A stretch of DNA of 64,000 bases from Occultella glacieicola (GTDB lineage Bacteria; Actinomycetota; Actinomycetes; Actinomycetales; Beutenbergiaceae), in assembly GCF_004353825.1 (NCBI RefSeq), contig NZ_SMNA01000005.1:124001-188000 (forward strand), given 5' to 3'. The notes beneath the pieces were generated by a model. That model had not been told where the DNA came from. It made no database searches and saw only the letters and a program-made list of their open reading frames with translations. The position numbers and the translations under genes are program-made. Numbering within the stretch: position 1 is the first letter of the stretch; each line of letters begins with the position of its first letter. Below, piece after piece: positions 30,962-39,600 of this stretch.

Positions 30962-30990
30962 ATCCTTTCCAATTGCGCAGGTCAGGTCAA
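30962..30990 (-). promoter_or_regulatory. Candidate promoter of the winged-helix regulator
   Basis: On the reverse strand TTGACC (complement of 30985-30990) and AAGGAT (complement of 30962-30967) are separated by 17 bases, with the -10 ending 35 bases before GTG 30926. The -35 is good and the -10 weak. Confidence 0.45.
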
Positions 30991-31055
30991 GGGTTCGGGC
31001 GACCACAGACCCCGTTCCATCCGGCGTGGCGCGCCCGACACACCGCCGGGACCGG

Positions 31056-31165
31056 CTGAACACCGGGCGTCGGGCACCTGACGATCGTCTGAACGTCCGC
31101 TGAGCAGATACTGACGAAGCGCTGACCGTGATCTGACCGCAACCTGACCATGTTCTGGCCGGATG
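31056..31165 (+). repeat. Direct-repeat array, CTGA every 11 bp
   Basis: CTGA starts at 31056, 31078, 31089, 31100, 31111, 31122, 31133 and 31144, and CTGG at 31155. Every interval is 11 bp except one of 22, where the unit at 31067 has degenerated. The usual next base is C (six of the nine). The seven bases after CTGA vary freely. Exact phase with variable filler is what a cooperatively bound protein on one DNA face leaves, and 11-bp direct repeats are known for PhoP, PhoB, OmpR and SARP/AfsR-type winged helices. It lies about 110 bp before the subtilase and 150 bp before the regulator. Confidence 0.85.
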
Positions 31166-31205
31166 CCGTCCTTGTCCGCCCGAGTCGTTCACGAAAGCGT
31201 GGCTG

Positions 31206-31226
31206 GATCCCCTGATCCGGGGGATC
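31206..31226 (+). promoter_or_regulatory. Hairpin in the subtilase leader
   Basis: GATCCCC pairs perfectly with GGGGATC around a 7-base loop, ending about 52 bases before GTG 31279. It could be a 5' UTR stem or an operator; function is unknown. Confidence 0.4.
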
Positions 31227-31278
31227 ACTCACGCGTACCTGAGCACCGCCCGGGCGCGCGTCGTCATATGGAGGCACA

Positions 31279-34200
31279 GTGCGCACACCCCTGATGTTCG
31301 CCAGACGACTGGTGGTCGCTGCCTCTGCGGTAGCGGCGATGGTCGCGACGATGGCCGTCGCAACCATCCCCGCTGCCGCGGAGCCGACGACACCGGCCGT
31401 TCCGGCCACAGCCGACGAGAAGTTCACCACGGAGGCGATGTCGACGCTGTCGTCGACCGAGTCCGCGGACTTCTGGATCCGCTTCGCCGACCGCGCAGAC
31501 CTGAGCGCGGCCGCGGCGATCGCCGACTGGGACGCCCGCGGCGTCGCCGTCCACGACGCCCTCGTCCAGACCGCGGAGGCCTCACAGGCCGGCGTGGTCG
31601 CCGAGCTCACCGCGGCCGGGGCCACCTTCGAACCGCACTGGATCTCGAACGCGGTACTGGTCCGCGGCGGTTCCCTCGACCTGGCCCGCCAGGCCGCCGC
31701 CAGCAGCGAGGTCCTGGAGATCCGCCAGGTCACCGTCTACCCCGCCGAGGAGCCCGTCGCCGGCCCGACCGTCGAGACCTCCTCGATGGGCCGCAATGTC
31801 CTCGAGTGGGGCGTCAGCGCGATCAACGCCGACGACGTCTGGGCCGAGTTCGGCGCGACCGGTGAGGGCATCACGGTCGCGAACATCGACTCCGGCGTGC
31901 AGGGCGACCACCCCGCCCTCGCCCCGCACTATCGCGGCCTCCAGCCCGACGGCACCGTCGTCAACGACTACAACTGGTTCGACGTCGCCGGCGCCTGTGA
32001 CGGATCCCCATGCGACACCGACGGTCACGGCACCCACACGATGGGCACGATGATCGGCAGCGACGGTGGCGCCAACCAGATCGGCGTCGCACCCGGCGCC
32101 GACTGGATCGCCGCGAACGGCTGCTCCACCTGCGCCGACCCGGACCTGATCGCCTCCGGCGAATGGGTCATCGCGCCGACCGACTCCGCGGGTGAGAACG
32201 CCGACCCGAGCCAGCGCCCCCACATCGTGAACAACTCGTGGGGCTCGCGGTTCCCGTCGAACGACCCGTTCATGGAGGACATCATCGCCGCGTGGGAGGC
32301 CGCCGGGATCTTCGGCACCTGGTCCAACGGCAACAGCGGACCGGCCTGCTCCACCTCCGGGTCCCCGGGCAGCCGGACCATCACCTATTCGGTCGGTGCG
32401 TTCGACATCAGCGGCAACATCGCGTCCTTCTCCGCCCGTGGTCCGGGCCAGGACGGCACCATCAAGCCGAACATCGCCGCACCCGGCTCGAACGTGCGCT
32501 CCTCGCTCCCGGGCGACGCGTACGGCACCGCCTCGGGCACCTCGATGGCGGCGCCGCACCTGGCTGGCGCCATCGCCCTGCTGTGGAGCGCGGCGCCGTC
32601 GCTGATCGGTGACATCCCGGGCACCCAGGCGCTCCTGGACGCCACCGCCGTGGACGTCGACGACACCTCCTGTGGCGGCACCGCCGAGGACAACAACGTC
32701 TGGGGCGAGGGCAAGCTCGACGCCCTCGCGCTTGTGCAGGCGGCTCCGACCGCCGACGCGGGTGTCCTTTCCGGCACCGTCTCCGGTTCCGAGGGCGGCG
32801 GCATCGCCGGCGCCACCGTCACCGTCACCGGCGACACGGAGCGGGTCCTGACCACCGACGACAACGGCGCCTTCACGGGCACCTTCGTCGCCGGCGACTA
32901 CACCGTGACCGCGTCCGCCTTCGGGTACGCCCCGGCCACGACCGAGGTCACCGTGGTGGCCGAGGAGACGGTCAGCGTGGACCTCATCCTGGAGGCGGCG
33001 ACGTCGTTCGCGGTCTCCGGAACGGTCACGAACGCCGCCGACGGCGCCCCGGTCGCGGGTGCGACCGTCGCCTTCTCCGGCGCTCCGATCGAGCCGGTGA
33101 CCACCGGCGAGGACGGCACCTACGCCGTCGCCGACGTACCGGCGGGGACGTACACCGTCACCATCACCGGCGACCGGTGCAGCGCGCCGTTCTCGGCCGA
33201 ACTCGTGGTCGACGGTGACGAGACGCTCGACGCGGCACTCGTCGGCATCCAGGACGAGTACGGCTACTTCTGCTCCGTGGGCACCGACGGCTTCCGCCAG
33301 GGTGACACGCAGCTCGTCCTGACCGGTGACGACTCCACGGTGGCCGCGGACCTTCCGTTCGCGTTCCCGTTCTACGGAGGCTCGTACTCCGCGGTGAACG
33401 TGTCCACGAACGGGCACGTGAACTTCCTCGCCCCGGTGACCGCCTACTCGAACGTGGCGATCCCGAGCACGGCCGTTCCGAACGCAGCCATCTACGCGCT
33501 CTGGGACGACCTCACCTTCAACAATGGGGGCACCGCCTACACGGCGAGCACCACCATCGATGGTGAGGACGCCTTCGTGATCGAGTACCGGGAGGTCAGC
33601 CCGCTCTCCTCCACGGACACGGTCAGCTTCTCGATCACCCTGTTCGCCGGCGGCGACGTGGAGATCGGCTACGGTCCGGCGTCGAACCCCGAGAACCCGC
33701 GCCTGCTGGGTGACTCGGCCACGGCCGGCATCGAGAACGAGTCCGGCACGATCGCGAGCCAGTACTCGTTCAACGAGCCGGTCCTCGCGACCGGGTCCGC
33801 GGTGCGCTACGAACTGCCCCCGAACGGCACCGTGTTCGGGAACGTGACGGACTACAACGACGGTCTGCCCATCGCGGGAGCCACCGTCACGGCCACCCCG
33901 GACGACGGCGGAGAGCCGCGGTCGGTCACCACCGACGCGAACGGCGACTACAGCCTGCTGCTGTTCTTCGGCGCCTACACCGTCGACATCGAGGCCCCCG
34001 GCTACACGCCCCGCACGCGGGACGTGGTGGTCGACCTCGATGGCGAACGGAACCGGTTCTCTCCGAAACTGAAGACGGGCATCGCAACGGTGGCTCCGCC
34101 GTCGTACTCCTGGACACTCACCGAGGGCCAGACCAGGTCGGCGGACCTGACCATCGAGAACACCGGCTCGGCCCCGCTCACCTACACCATCGGTGAGTTG

Positions 34201-35781
34201 CCGCGTGCGGTGAACACGGCGGCGCAGACTCCGGCGCTCTCGGCGGCGGCACGCGACGCGGCCGTGGTGCCCGCGGGCAACACCACGATCGGCCAGGTCA
34301 ACCGGGCCTTCGCCGCACTCGATGCGGCTGCGGCCCAGACCGACCCGAACGCCCACACGGCGCTCGGCCTGTACACCGACGACCAGCGCGAGCTGCTGGC
34401 CGCACCGGTCACACCGGACGCCGTCGGCGAGATCCTCAACCAGTGGGACTCCGGCCTGGCCGGGGTCGCCTGGGGCACCGGGTTCACCGGAGACGTGTGG
34501 ATCTCGGACGCCGAGGCGATCGTCAACCAGCAGTACTCGACCGACGGGACCCCGGGCAACCAGTTCCCGGCGAACTGGGGCGGTACCTGGTCCGGTGACC
34601 TCGCGCAGGACTCCACGACCGGGGACCTGTGCCAGGTGAACGTGGGCGGGGACAACGGGATCCACTGCTTCGACGAGGCGACGGGGGCGGCCACCACCAC
34701 CCTCACCGGCTCACCGTGGTCGTCCGTCTCCCAACGCGGGCTGGCCTACAACGCGGCCGAGGACGTGTTCTACACCGGCGGTTGGAACGAGGGCATCATC
34801 TACACGGTGGCAGGCACCACGCACGCCACCCCGGGTGAGACCCTGGCCCAGTGCGAGCCGGCGGACGCGTCCATCGCGGGCATCGCGTACAACCCCACCT
34901 CGAACACGATCTGGTACGTGAACAGCGCGCTGGTCACGTCGTTCTTCCAGATCTCGCCCGAGGACTGCTCCACCATCAGCACGGTCGCCTACCCGACGTC
35001 CGACGAGGGTCCGGGCGCCGGCCTGGACCTGGACGCCACCGGCGCCCTCTGGACCGCGAACCAGGTGACCGGTGAGGTGTACCTCGTGGACGTGGGCGAC
35101 CCGAACGTCACGGACGTCCCGTGGCTGACGGTCACCCCGGCCGAGGGCACCGTGCGGGCCAACCGGACCGCCACCCTGGAGGTCACGGTGGACACCACGG
35201 GCCTGGCGCCCGGGGTGTACGGCGCGAACATCCTGGTGCAGACGAACGCCGGGCGGGTCCCGACGATCACGGTCCCGGTGACCCTGATCGTCTCCGCCTA
35301 CCAGGTCGGGGTGAACGCCGGTGGCGGCGCCTACACCGACGCCGGCGAGTTCGCCTGGTCCGCGGACCAGCCGCTCACTGCGGGCGACTGGGGCTGGACC
35401 GGTCAGCGCACCGAGACCGAGGCGACCGACCTCGCGATCGGTGGCACGACGGAGGACACGCTGTTCCAGACCCGGCGCACCGGGATCTTCAGCTACGTGT
35501 TCTCCGACGCACCGGCCGGGACGTACGCGATCGACCTCGGGTTCGCCGAGTTCGACGCGGACTATCCGGAGCGCGACCGTCTTTTCGACGTCCTCGTCAA
35601 CGACGAGTACGTCCTGGTCGGGGTGGACGTCGCCGAGGAGGCGGGCGGCCTGTGGGCCGACCAGCACACGGTGATCGTCGAGCACACCGGTGGAGATCTG
35701 GTGGTCGAGCTGGGCAACCGGCGCAGCTACGAGTACCCGATCGTGAACACGCTGCGGGTCACCGAGCGGGGTGACCTGTGA
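31279..35781 (+). CDS. Large secreted S8 (subtilisin-like) serine protease with malectin-like C-terminus
   Basis: This is a 1500-residue exoenzyme. GTG 31279 follows GGAGG. A signal peptide (VVAASAVAAMVATMAVATIP, cut near AAAEP) and a propeptide-like region precede the S8 domain. The catalytic triad is Asp204 (NIDSGVQG), His250 (GHGTHTMGT) and Ser422 (GTSMAAPHLAG). Two carboxypeptidase-regulatory-like beta domains follow (about residues 495-655), then a module with FPFYGGSYSAVNVSTNGHV and IYALWDDL, and a third such beta domain near 853. A propeller-like stretch rich in Gly and Trp, an Ig-like segment and a C-terminal malectin-type carbohydrate-binding domain (VNAGGGAYTDAGEFAW onward) complete it. 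No sortase signal is present. A strong terminator follows. Confidence 0.93.
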   Translation: MRTPLMFARRLVVAASAVAAMVATMAVATIPAAAEPTTPAVPATADEKFTTEAMSTLSSTESADFWIRFADRADLSAAAAIADWDARGVAVHDALVQTAEASQAGVVAELTAAGATFEPHWISNAVLVRGGSLDLARQAAASSEVLEIRQVTVYPAEEPVAGPTVETSSMGRNVLEWGVSAINADDVWAEFGATGEGITVANIDSGVQGDHPALAPHYRGLQPDGTVVNDYNWFDVAGACDGSPCDTDGHGTHTMGTMIGSDGGANQIGVAPGADWIAANGCSTCADPDLIASGEWVIAPTDSAGENADPSQRPHIVNNSWGSRFPSNDPFMEDIIAAWEAAGIFGTWSNGNSGPACSTSGSPGSRTITYSVGAFDISGNIASFSARGPGQDGTIKPNIAAPGSNVRSSLPGDAYGTASGTSMAAPHLAGAIALLWSAAPSLIGDIPGTQALLDATAVDVDDTSCGGTAEDNNVWGEGKLDALALVQAAPTADAGVLSGTVSGSEGGGIAGATVTVTGDTERVLTTDDNGAFTGTFVAGDYTVTASAFGYAPATTEVTVVAEETVSVDLILEAATSFAVSGTVTNAADGAPVAGATVAFSGAPIEPVTTGEDGTYAVADVPAGTYTVTITGDRCSAPFSAELVVDGDETLDAALVGIQDEYGYFCSVGTDGFRQGDTQLVLTGDDSTVAADLPFAFPFYGGSYSAVNVSTNGHVNFLAPVTAYSNVAIPSTAVPNAAIYALWDDLTFNNGGTAYTASTTIDGEDAFVIEYREVSPLSSTDTVSFSITLFAGGDVEIGYGPASNPENPRLLGDSATAGIENESGTIASQYSFNEPVLATGSAVRYELPPNGTVFGNVTDYNDGLPIAGATVTATPDDGGEPRSVTTDANGDYSLLLFFGAYTVDIEAPGYTPRTRDVVVDLDGERNRFSPKLKTGIATVAPPSYSWTLTEGQTRSADLTIENTGSAPLTYTIGELPRAVNTAAQTPALSAAARDAAVVPAGNTTIGQVNRAFAALDAAAAQTDPNAHTALGLYTDDQRELLAAPVTPDAVGEILNQWDSGLAGVAWGTGFTGDVWISDAEAIVNQQYSTDGTPGNQFPANWGGTWSGDLAQDSTTGDLCQVNVGGDNGIHCFDEATGAATTTLTGSPWSSVSQRGLAYNAAEDVFYTGGWNEGIIYTVAGTTHATPGETLAQCEPADASIAGIAYNPTSNTIWYVNSALVTSFFQISPEDCSTISTVAYPTSDEGPGAGLDLDATGALWTANQVTGEVYLVDVGDPNVTDVPWLTVTPAEGTVRANRTATLEVTVDTTGLAPGVYGANILVQTNAGRVPTITVPVTLIVSAYQVGVNAGGGAYTDAGEFAWSADQPLTAGDWGWTGQRTETEATDLAIGGTTEDTLFQTRRTGIFSYVFSDAPAGTYAIDLGFAEFDADYPERDRLFDVLVNDEYVLVGVDVAEEAGGLWADQHTVIVEHTGGDLVVELGNRRSYEYPIVNTLRVTERGDL

Positions 35782-35799
35782 GGTAGTACTGGACCGCAG

Positions 35800-35842
35800 C
35801 ACGACGGCGGCCGGGCACCTTGGGTGTCCGGCCGTCGCCGTG
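35800..35842 (+). terminator. Terminator of the subtilase gene
   Basis: Two 20-base arms (35800-35819 and 35823-35842) pair around a 3-base loop with three wobble-type mismatches. It begins 19 bases after the subtilase stop. Confidence 0.8.
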
Positions 35843-35881
35843 TGCGGGCTCGGCTGAGGTCAAGGGGAGCCCGGCGGATTC

Positions 35882-35912
35882 GGTAGCAAGGGCGGTGCTA
35901 CCGGAGTAGCAT
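35882..35912 (+). promoter_or_regulatory. mazEF operator and leaderless promoter
   Basis: A perfect dyad GGTAGCA-N7-TGCTACC (35882-35902) overlaps the -35 position, and the -10 TAGCAT (35907-35912) ends six bases before the mazE ATG. This is the expected layout for autorepression by the antitoxin or its complex. Confidence 0.65.
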
Positions 35913-35918
35913 TGGGTC

Positions 35919-36149
35919 ATGAAGTTGAGCGTCAGTCTGACCGACGACGATGTCGCGCGCCTCGATGCCCATGCCCGGGCCGTTGGCCTCAAGTCCCGCT
36001 CCGCAGCACTCCAGGACGCCATCCGGCGCCTCGGAGATCCCGGGCTCGAGGATGCCTACGCCGACGCCTGGGACGAGTGGGAGGCATCGGGCGACGCCGC
36101 CGCCTGGGAGTCCACAGGTGCGGACGGGCTGACAAGTGCTGCGCGGTGA
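35919..36149 (+). CDS. mazE: MazE-like ribbon-helix-helix antitoxin
   Basis: The 76-residue protein opens with [20 protein letters not shown], a ribbon-helix-helix DNA-binding motif, followed by [14 protein letters not shown] and an acidic C-terminal tail ([12 protein letters not shown]) of the sort that wraps the toxin. It overlaps the toxin gene by 14 bases. Start ATG 35919 coincides with the predicted transcription start. Confidence 0.9.
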   Translation: MKLSVSLTDDDVARLDAHARAVGLKSRSAALQDAIRRLGDPGLEDAYADAWDEWEASGDAAAWESTGADGLTSAAR

Positions 36150-36483
36150 GATTCGCCTGGTCGATCTGGAGCCGGTCCGGGGCAGCGAGGCGAACAAGCA
36201 GCGACCGGCGGTCATCGTCAGCAACGACCGGGCAAATGCCAGCGCGGCGCGACTGGGCAGAGGCGTCCTCGCGGTCGTCCCCGTGACGAGCAACACCAGC
36301 CGGGTATTCGACTTCCAGACGCTCCTACCGGCAGCCGAGACCGGCCTGCGGATCGACGGTAAGGCTCAGGCCGAGCAGGTTCGATCTGTCTCCGTCGAAC
36401 GCGTCGGCTCAGTTCTGGGCAGCGTTCCGACGCGTTTGATGGCCGCGCTCGACGACGCCCTCCGCCTCCATCTCCAGCTCTGA
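36136..36483 (+). CDS. mazF: MazF-like mRNA interferase toxin
   Basis: The 115-residue toxin has the PemK/MazF signature: [20 protein letters not shown], then [13 protein letters not shown] with the conserved Arg-Pro, [10 protein letters not shown], and [15 protein letters not shown]. MazF cuts mRNA at short sequences. GTG 36136 starts inside mazE, so translation is coupled. Confidence 0.93.
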   Translation: MLRGEIRLVDLEPVRGSEANKQRPAVIVSNDRANASAARLGRGVLAVVPVTSNTSRVFDFQTLLPAAETGLRIDGKAQAEQVRSVSVERVGSVLGSVPTRLMAALDDALRLHLQL

Positions 36484-36500
36484 CCACACCTGGGCGAGGA

Positions 36501-37682
36501 CTACGAGACGTCCAGCTCGACGATCCGGTCGTCGCCGTCGCGGACGTCGCCGCGGCCGTCGGTGTTCGACGTCGCTACCCACAGGCCGCCGTCGGGCGTG
36601 AGCGTCACCGCCCGCAGCCTGCCCAGGTCCAGGTACGCGCTCGGCTCGCCCACGCCGTCGGGCCCGATCGGCACGTACCAGAGCCGCTCGCCGCGCAGCG
36701 CGGCGAGCCAGACGCCGGCATCGGTCACGGCGATGCCCGACGGCGAGGCCTCCGACGTCGGCCAGGTCACCACGGGATCGACGTAGTCGGGCGCGCCCGC
36801 CCAGCCCTCGACGTGCGGCCAGCCGTAGTTGGCGCCGGGTTCGATGACGTTCAGCTCGTCGAGGTCGTTCTGCCCGAACTCGGAGGCGTACATGGTCCCG
36901 TCGCCGGTCCAGCCGAGCCCCTGGACGTTGCGGTGGCCGTAGCTGTAGACGGCGGTGCCGAACGGGTTCCCGGGCGCCGGGTCGCCGGAGGTGGTGATCC
37001 GCAGGATCTTGCCGCCGAGACTGTCCAGGTCCTGCGAGCGAGAAGTCCGGCCGGCGTCCCCGGTGCTCACGTACAGGTACCCGTCCGGGCCGAATGCGAG
37101 CCGTCCGCCGTTGTGGTTCCCGGCGGCCGGGATGCCCTCCAGGATCACCCGCGGGCCGGTCAGCGCGTCGCCGTCGAGGTCCATCCGGACCACCTGGTTG
37201 CCGGAGCCCGTGGTCAGGTACAGGTACACGCCGGTGTCCGGGCCGACTGCGATCCCGAGCAGGCCGCCCTCGCCGCCGTGGGCGACGTCCGGCACCGCGC
37301 CGCCCGGACCGCCCGCGTCCAGGGCGGTGACGCCGTCGGCCGTGACCCGCAGCACCCGCCCGGAGTCGCGTTCGGTGACGAGGGCGGCGCCGTCGGGCGT
37401 GAACGCGACGCCCCAGGGCGTCTGCAGGCCGGTGGCGATCGTGGCGCCGACGCTCACCTGCGAGAACTCGGCCGGAGGGCCTGACGGCGCAGGCGTGGCC
37501 GGGGTCGGTTCGTCCGGTTCGGTGGTGGTGGGGGCGGGTTCGCTCGGGGCCGTGGCACTCGAGGTCGGCACCGGCCCGCCCTCGGGATCCGCGGTGCAGC
37601 CGATCGCGAGCGCGAGCGTTACCGCCATCAGCAGCATGCGTGCAGGCCGGACGCTCCGAGGGGGCCGGATGGTCCGTCGCAT
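36501..37682 (-). CDS. PQQ-type soluble sugar/sorbosone dehydrogenase lipoprotein
   Basis: The 393-residue protein has a lipoprotein signal with lipobox ALAIGC (Cys29), a Pro/Thr-rich linker, then a six-bladed propeller of the GSDH family: LQTPWGVAFTPDGAALVTER, GGEGGLLGIAVGPD, AAGNHNGGRLAFGPDGYLYV, YSYGHRNVQGLGW. The His in GNHNGG and the Arg in YGHRN fit the active-site pattern. It would oxidise sugars at the cell surface with PQQ, but the substrate is not predictable. It is eight bases downstream of the RibD-C gene. Confidence 0.92.
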   Translation of the reverse strand: MRRTIRPPRSVRPARMLLMAVTLALAIGCTADPEGGPVPTSSATAPSEPAPTTTEPDEPTPATPAPSGPPAEFSQVSVGATIATGLQTPWGVAFTPDGAALVTERDSGRVLRVTADGVTALDAGGPGGAVPDVAHGGEGGLLGIAVGPDTGVYLYLTTGSGNQVVRMDLDGDALTGPRVILEGIPAAGNHNGGRLAFGPDGYLYVSTGDAGRTSRSQDLDSLGGKILRITTSGDPAPGNPFGTAVYSYGHRNVQGLGWTGDGTMYASEFGQNDLDELNVIEPGANYGWPHVEGWAGAPDYVDPVVTWPTSEASPSGIAVTDAGVWLAALRGERLWYVPIGPDGVGEPSAYLDLGRLRAVTLTPDGGLWVATSNTDGRGDVRDGDDRIVELDVS

Positions 37683-37690
37683 CGTCGCTC

Positions 37691-38497
37691 CTAGGCGTCT
37701 CGGCGCTGGTACCGCAGGAACAGCATGTCACCGGCGGACAGGACATGCGCGAGGCGCATGCCAAGCGTGCGCTGCGGCCCGCCGCTGGAGATCCGGCCGG
37801 CCGGGCCGCCCTCGAGAACCGGGCTCACGGTCAGGCACACCTCGTCCACGGCGCCGGCGCCGATGAGGGTCCCGAACAGCTGCGGGCCGCCCTCGCAGAG
37901 CATCTGGGTGAGGCCGCGGGCGGCAAGTTCGCGACGCATGACGTGGGCGTCGACGCCGCCGGGCACGCCGGCGCCCGGCACCTGTGCGGTCTGGCCCGCG
38001 AGTCCCGCGGGTCCGCTGCCCGGGCCCTCGCAGACGATCACGTCGGCGACCTCGGCGAGCGCCTCCCGCTGCGGCTCTGGCGCGGCCGCGCCGGTGAGCA
38101 CGATCGGGCGTGCGGGGGCGTCGGTGAAGACCGGCGACGCGGGGTCCAGGGCCAGCCGAGCGGACACGAGCGCGAACACTGGGTGCTCGGGCAGGCCCCG
38201 CTCCCGGCGCCAGGCGCCGTCCTCCTCGGCGAGCCGCATCGCGGCGTACCCCTCGGCCCGCACGGTCCCGGCGCCGACGATCACCACATCGGCCAGGCGG
38301 CGCAGCGTGTCGAAGACCTGCTTGTCCGCGGCGTTGTTGAGCCCTCCGGAGAGGCCCTCGTGGGTGGCGGCGCCGTCGATGCTGGCGATGAAGTTCACCC
38401 GCAGGTGCGGCTCGGCGCGGTCGGCGACGGCGTACGCGGCGACCAGATCGTCGGTGTCGAAGGCCGGCTCGTCGGCCGGGTGGGGCGAGGTGCTCAT
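37691..38497 (-). CDS. RibD C-terminal/DHFR-fold reductase (Rv2671-like)
   Basis: The 268-residue NADPH-dependent reductase has the RibD-C fold: VNFIASIDGAATHEGLSGGL, VIVGAGTVRAEGYAA, MLCEGGPQLFGTLIGAGAVD. Its opening (DDLVAAYAVADRAEPHLRVN) matches the stand-alone pyrimidine-reductase-like family that includes M. tuberculosis Rv2671, which I recall as able to stand in for dihydrofolate reductase. Position directly downstream of folP (10 bases) suggests a pterin or folate role rather than riboflavin synthesis. That role is inferred. Confidence 0.88.
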   Translation of the reverse strand: MSTSPHPADEPAFDTDDLVAAYAVADRAEPHLRVNFIASIDGAATHEGLSGGLNNAADKQVFDTLRRLADVVIVGAGTVRAEGYAAMRLAEEDGAWRRERGLPEHPVFALVSARLALDPASPVFTDAPARPIVLTGAAAPEPQREALAEVADVIVCEGPGSGPAGLAGQTAQVPGAGVPGGVDAHVMRRELAARGLTQMLCEGGPQLFGTLIGAGAVDEVCLTVSPVLEGGPAGRISSGGPQRTLGMRLAHVLSAGDMLFLRYQRRDA

Positions 38498-38507
38498 CGG
38501 TGGCTCC

Positions 38508-39410
38508 TCACATGTTGTGCCCGGTCCGGGCGGGCTCGCGCAGCCCGAGCACGGCCTCGGCCATCCTGATCGTCTGCACGGTCGGTGCGACGTTGTGGGC
38601 GCGCACGATCCGGGCGCCGCGCTCGACGCACATCACGGTCGCGGCCAGGGTCCCGACCAGTCGCTCCCCGCGCGGGGCGTCCAGCGTCTCCCCCACGAAG
38701 TCCTTGTTGGACAGCGCCACCAGGGTGGGCAGGCCGATCCCGGTGATCTCGGCGAGCCGGCGGGTGATCTCCAACGAGTGCCGGGTGTTCTTGTTCAGGT
38801 CGTGGCCGGGGTCGATGACGATCCGGTCCCGGGCGACCCCGGCCGCGAGCGCGCGATCCACCGTGGCCCGCAGGAAGTCGGCGATCTCGGTGACGACGTC
38901 GCCGTAGGTGGGCCTGGGGTGGTGCCGGTGCGGCTGGGCGATCGAGTGCGCGATCACCACCGTCGCGCCGGTCTCGGCGACGGCCTCGGCCATGCCGTCC
39001 ACGCGCATCCCCATCGTGTCGTTGATGACGTCGGCCCCCGCGGCCACGCACGCCCGGGCGACCTCCGGCCGGTAGGTGTCCACCGAGATGACCACGTCGG
39101 AGCCAGCCCGGATCCCCTCGATCACGCCGAGCACCCGGTCAAGTTCCTCGGCGACGCTCAGCTCCGGGGTGTCCGGGGAGAACGCCATGCCGCCCACGTC
39201 CACCCAGTCCGCGCCGTCCTCGGCGGCACGCAACGCCGCGGCCACCGCCGCGTCGAGCGCGAAGGTGGCTCCGCCGTCGTAGAAGGAGTCCGGGGTGCGG
39301 TTCACGATGGCCATCACGGCCACCCGGTTCGCGAAGTCGAACGTGCGCGCCCCGATCGTGCGGGGCATCAGCCGGCTGACCGGTTCCGGGCAGAGCGTGC
39401 TGTGGGTCAT
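38508..39410 (-). CDS. folP: Dihydropteroate synthase
   Basis: FolP condenses p-aminobenzoate with dihydropterin pyrophosphate. The 300-residue TIM barrel shows VMAIVNRTPDSFYDGG, DWVDVGGMAFSPDTPELS, ISVDTYRPEVARACVAAGAD, INDTMGM and IDPGHDLNKNTRHSLEITRR. VGGMAF replaces the usual GGESTRPG loop, which marks the actinobacterial FolP2-like branch rather than the classical drug-sensitive enzyme. ATG 39410 has GGGGAGG ten bases upstream; an in-frame start at 39461 is less likely. Confidence 0.92.
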   Translation of the reverse strand: MTHSTLCPEPVSRLMPRTIGARTFDFANRVAVMAIVNRTPDSFYDGGATFALDAAVAAALRAAEDGADWVDVGGMAFSPDTPELSVAEELDRVLGVIEGIRAGSDVVISVDTYRPEVARACVAAGADVINDTMGMRVDGMAEAVAETGATVVIAHSIAQPHRHHPRPTYGDVVTEIADFLRATVDRALAAGVARDRIVIDPGHDLNKNTRHSLEITRRLAEITGIGLPTLVALSNKDFVGETLDAPRGERLVGTLAATVMCVERGARIVRAHNVAPTVQTIRMAEAVLGLREPARTGHNM

Positions 39411-39490
39411 CGTGGCGCGGCCTCCCCACCGGATCGCCGGGATACGAGCCCATCGTGCCATCCGAGCGGGCCGCCCTGCCCTCCACCCCG

Positions 39491-39598
39491 GGGTGAGAGT
39501 GCTGGAGTGGCAACCGCTTCAGCACTCTCGAGCGGCGCGCCTTCGGGTGAGCGTGCGGAGTTGGCTGCCACTTCAGCACTCTCGAGCGACGGGCCGGG
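39491..39598. repeat. Two tandem 54-bp units, each with a hairpin
   Basis: Unit 1 (39491-39544) contains a 10-bp perfect stem, GAGAGTGCTG/CAGCACTCTC, with an inner partially paired loop (39495-39529). Unit 2 (39545-39598) aligns at the same phase; its right arm TTCAGCACTCTCGAGCG is unchanged while its left arm has decayed. It lies between the FAD reductase and folP and could end transcription, or be a remnant of a dispersed palindromic repeat. Confidence 0.75.
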
Positions 39599-39600
39599 CG

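Larger units (their letters stand above)
30927..31278. other. Divergent regulatory region between winged-helix regulator and subtilase
   Basis: There is no gene in these 352 bases. They hold a candidate promoter for the regulator, the CTGA array (31056-31165), a hairpin (31206-31226) and the subtilase ribosome site GGAGG at 31270-31274. Confidence 0.8.

Noticed and set aside
31056-31165. CRISPR or minisatellite interpretation of the CTGA array
   Set aside because: The unit is only 11 bp with a 4-5 base core, there are no spacers of constant length between long repeats, no cas genes are near, and the filler bases vary too much for slippage-made satellites.
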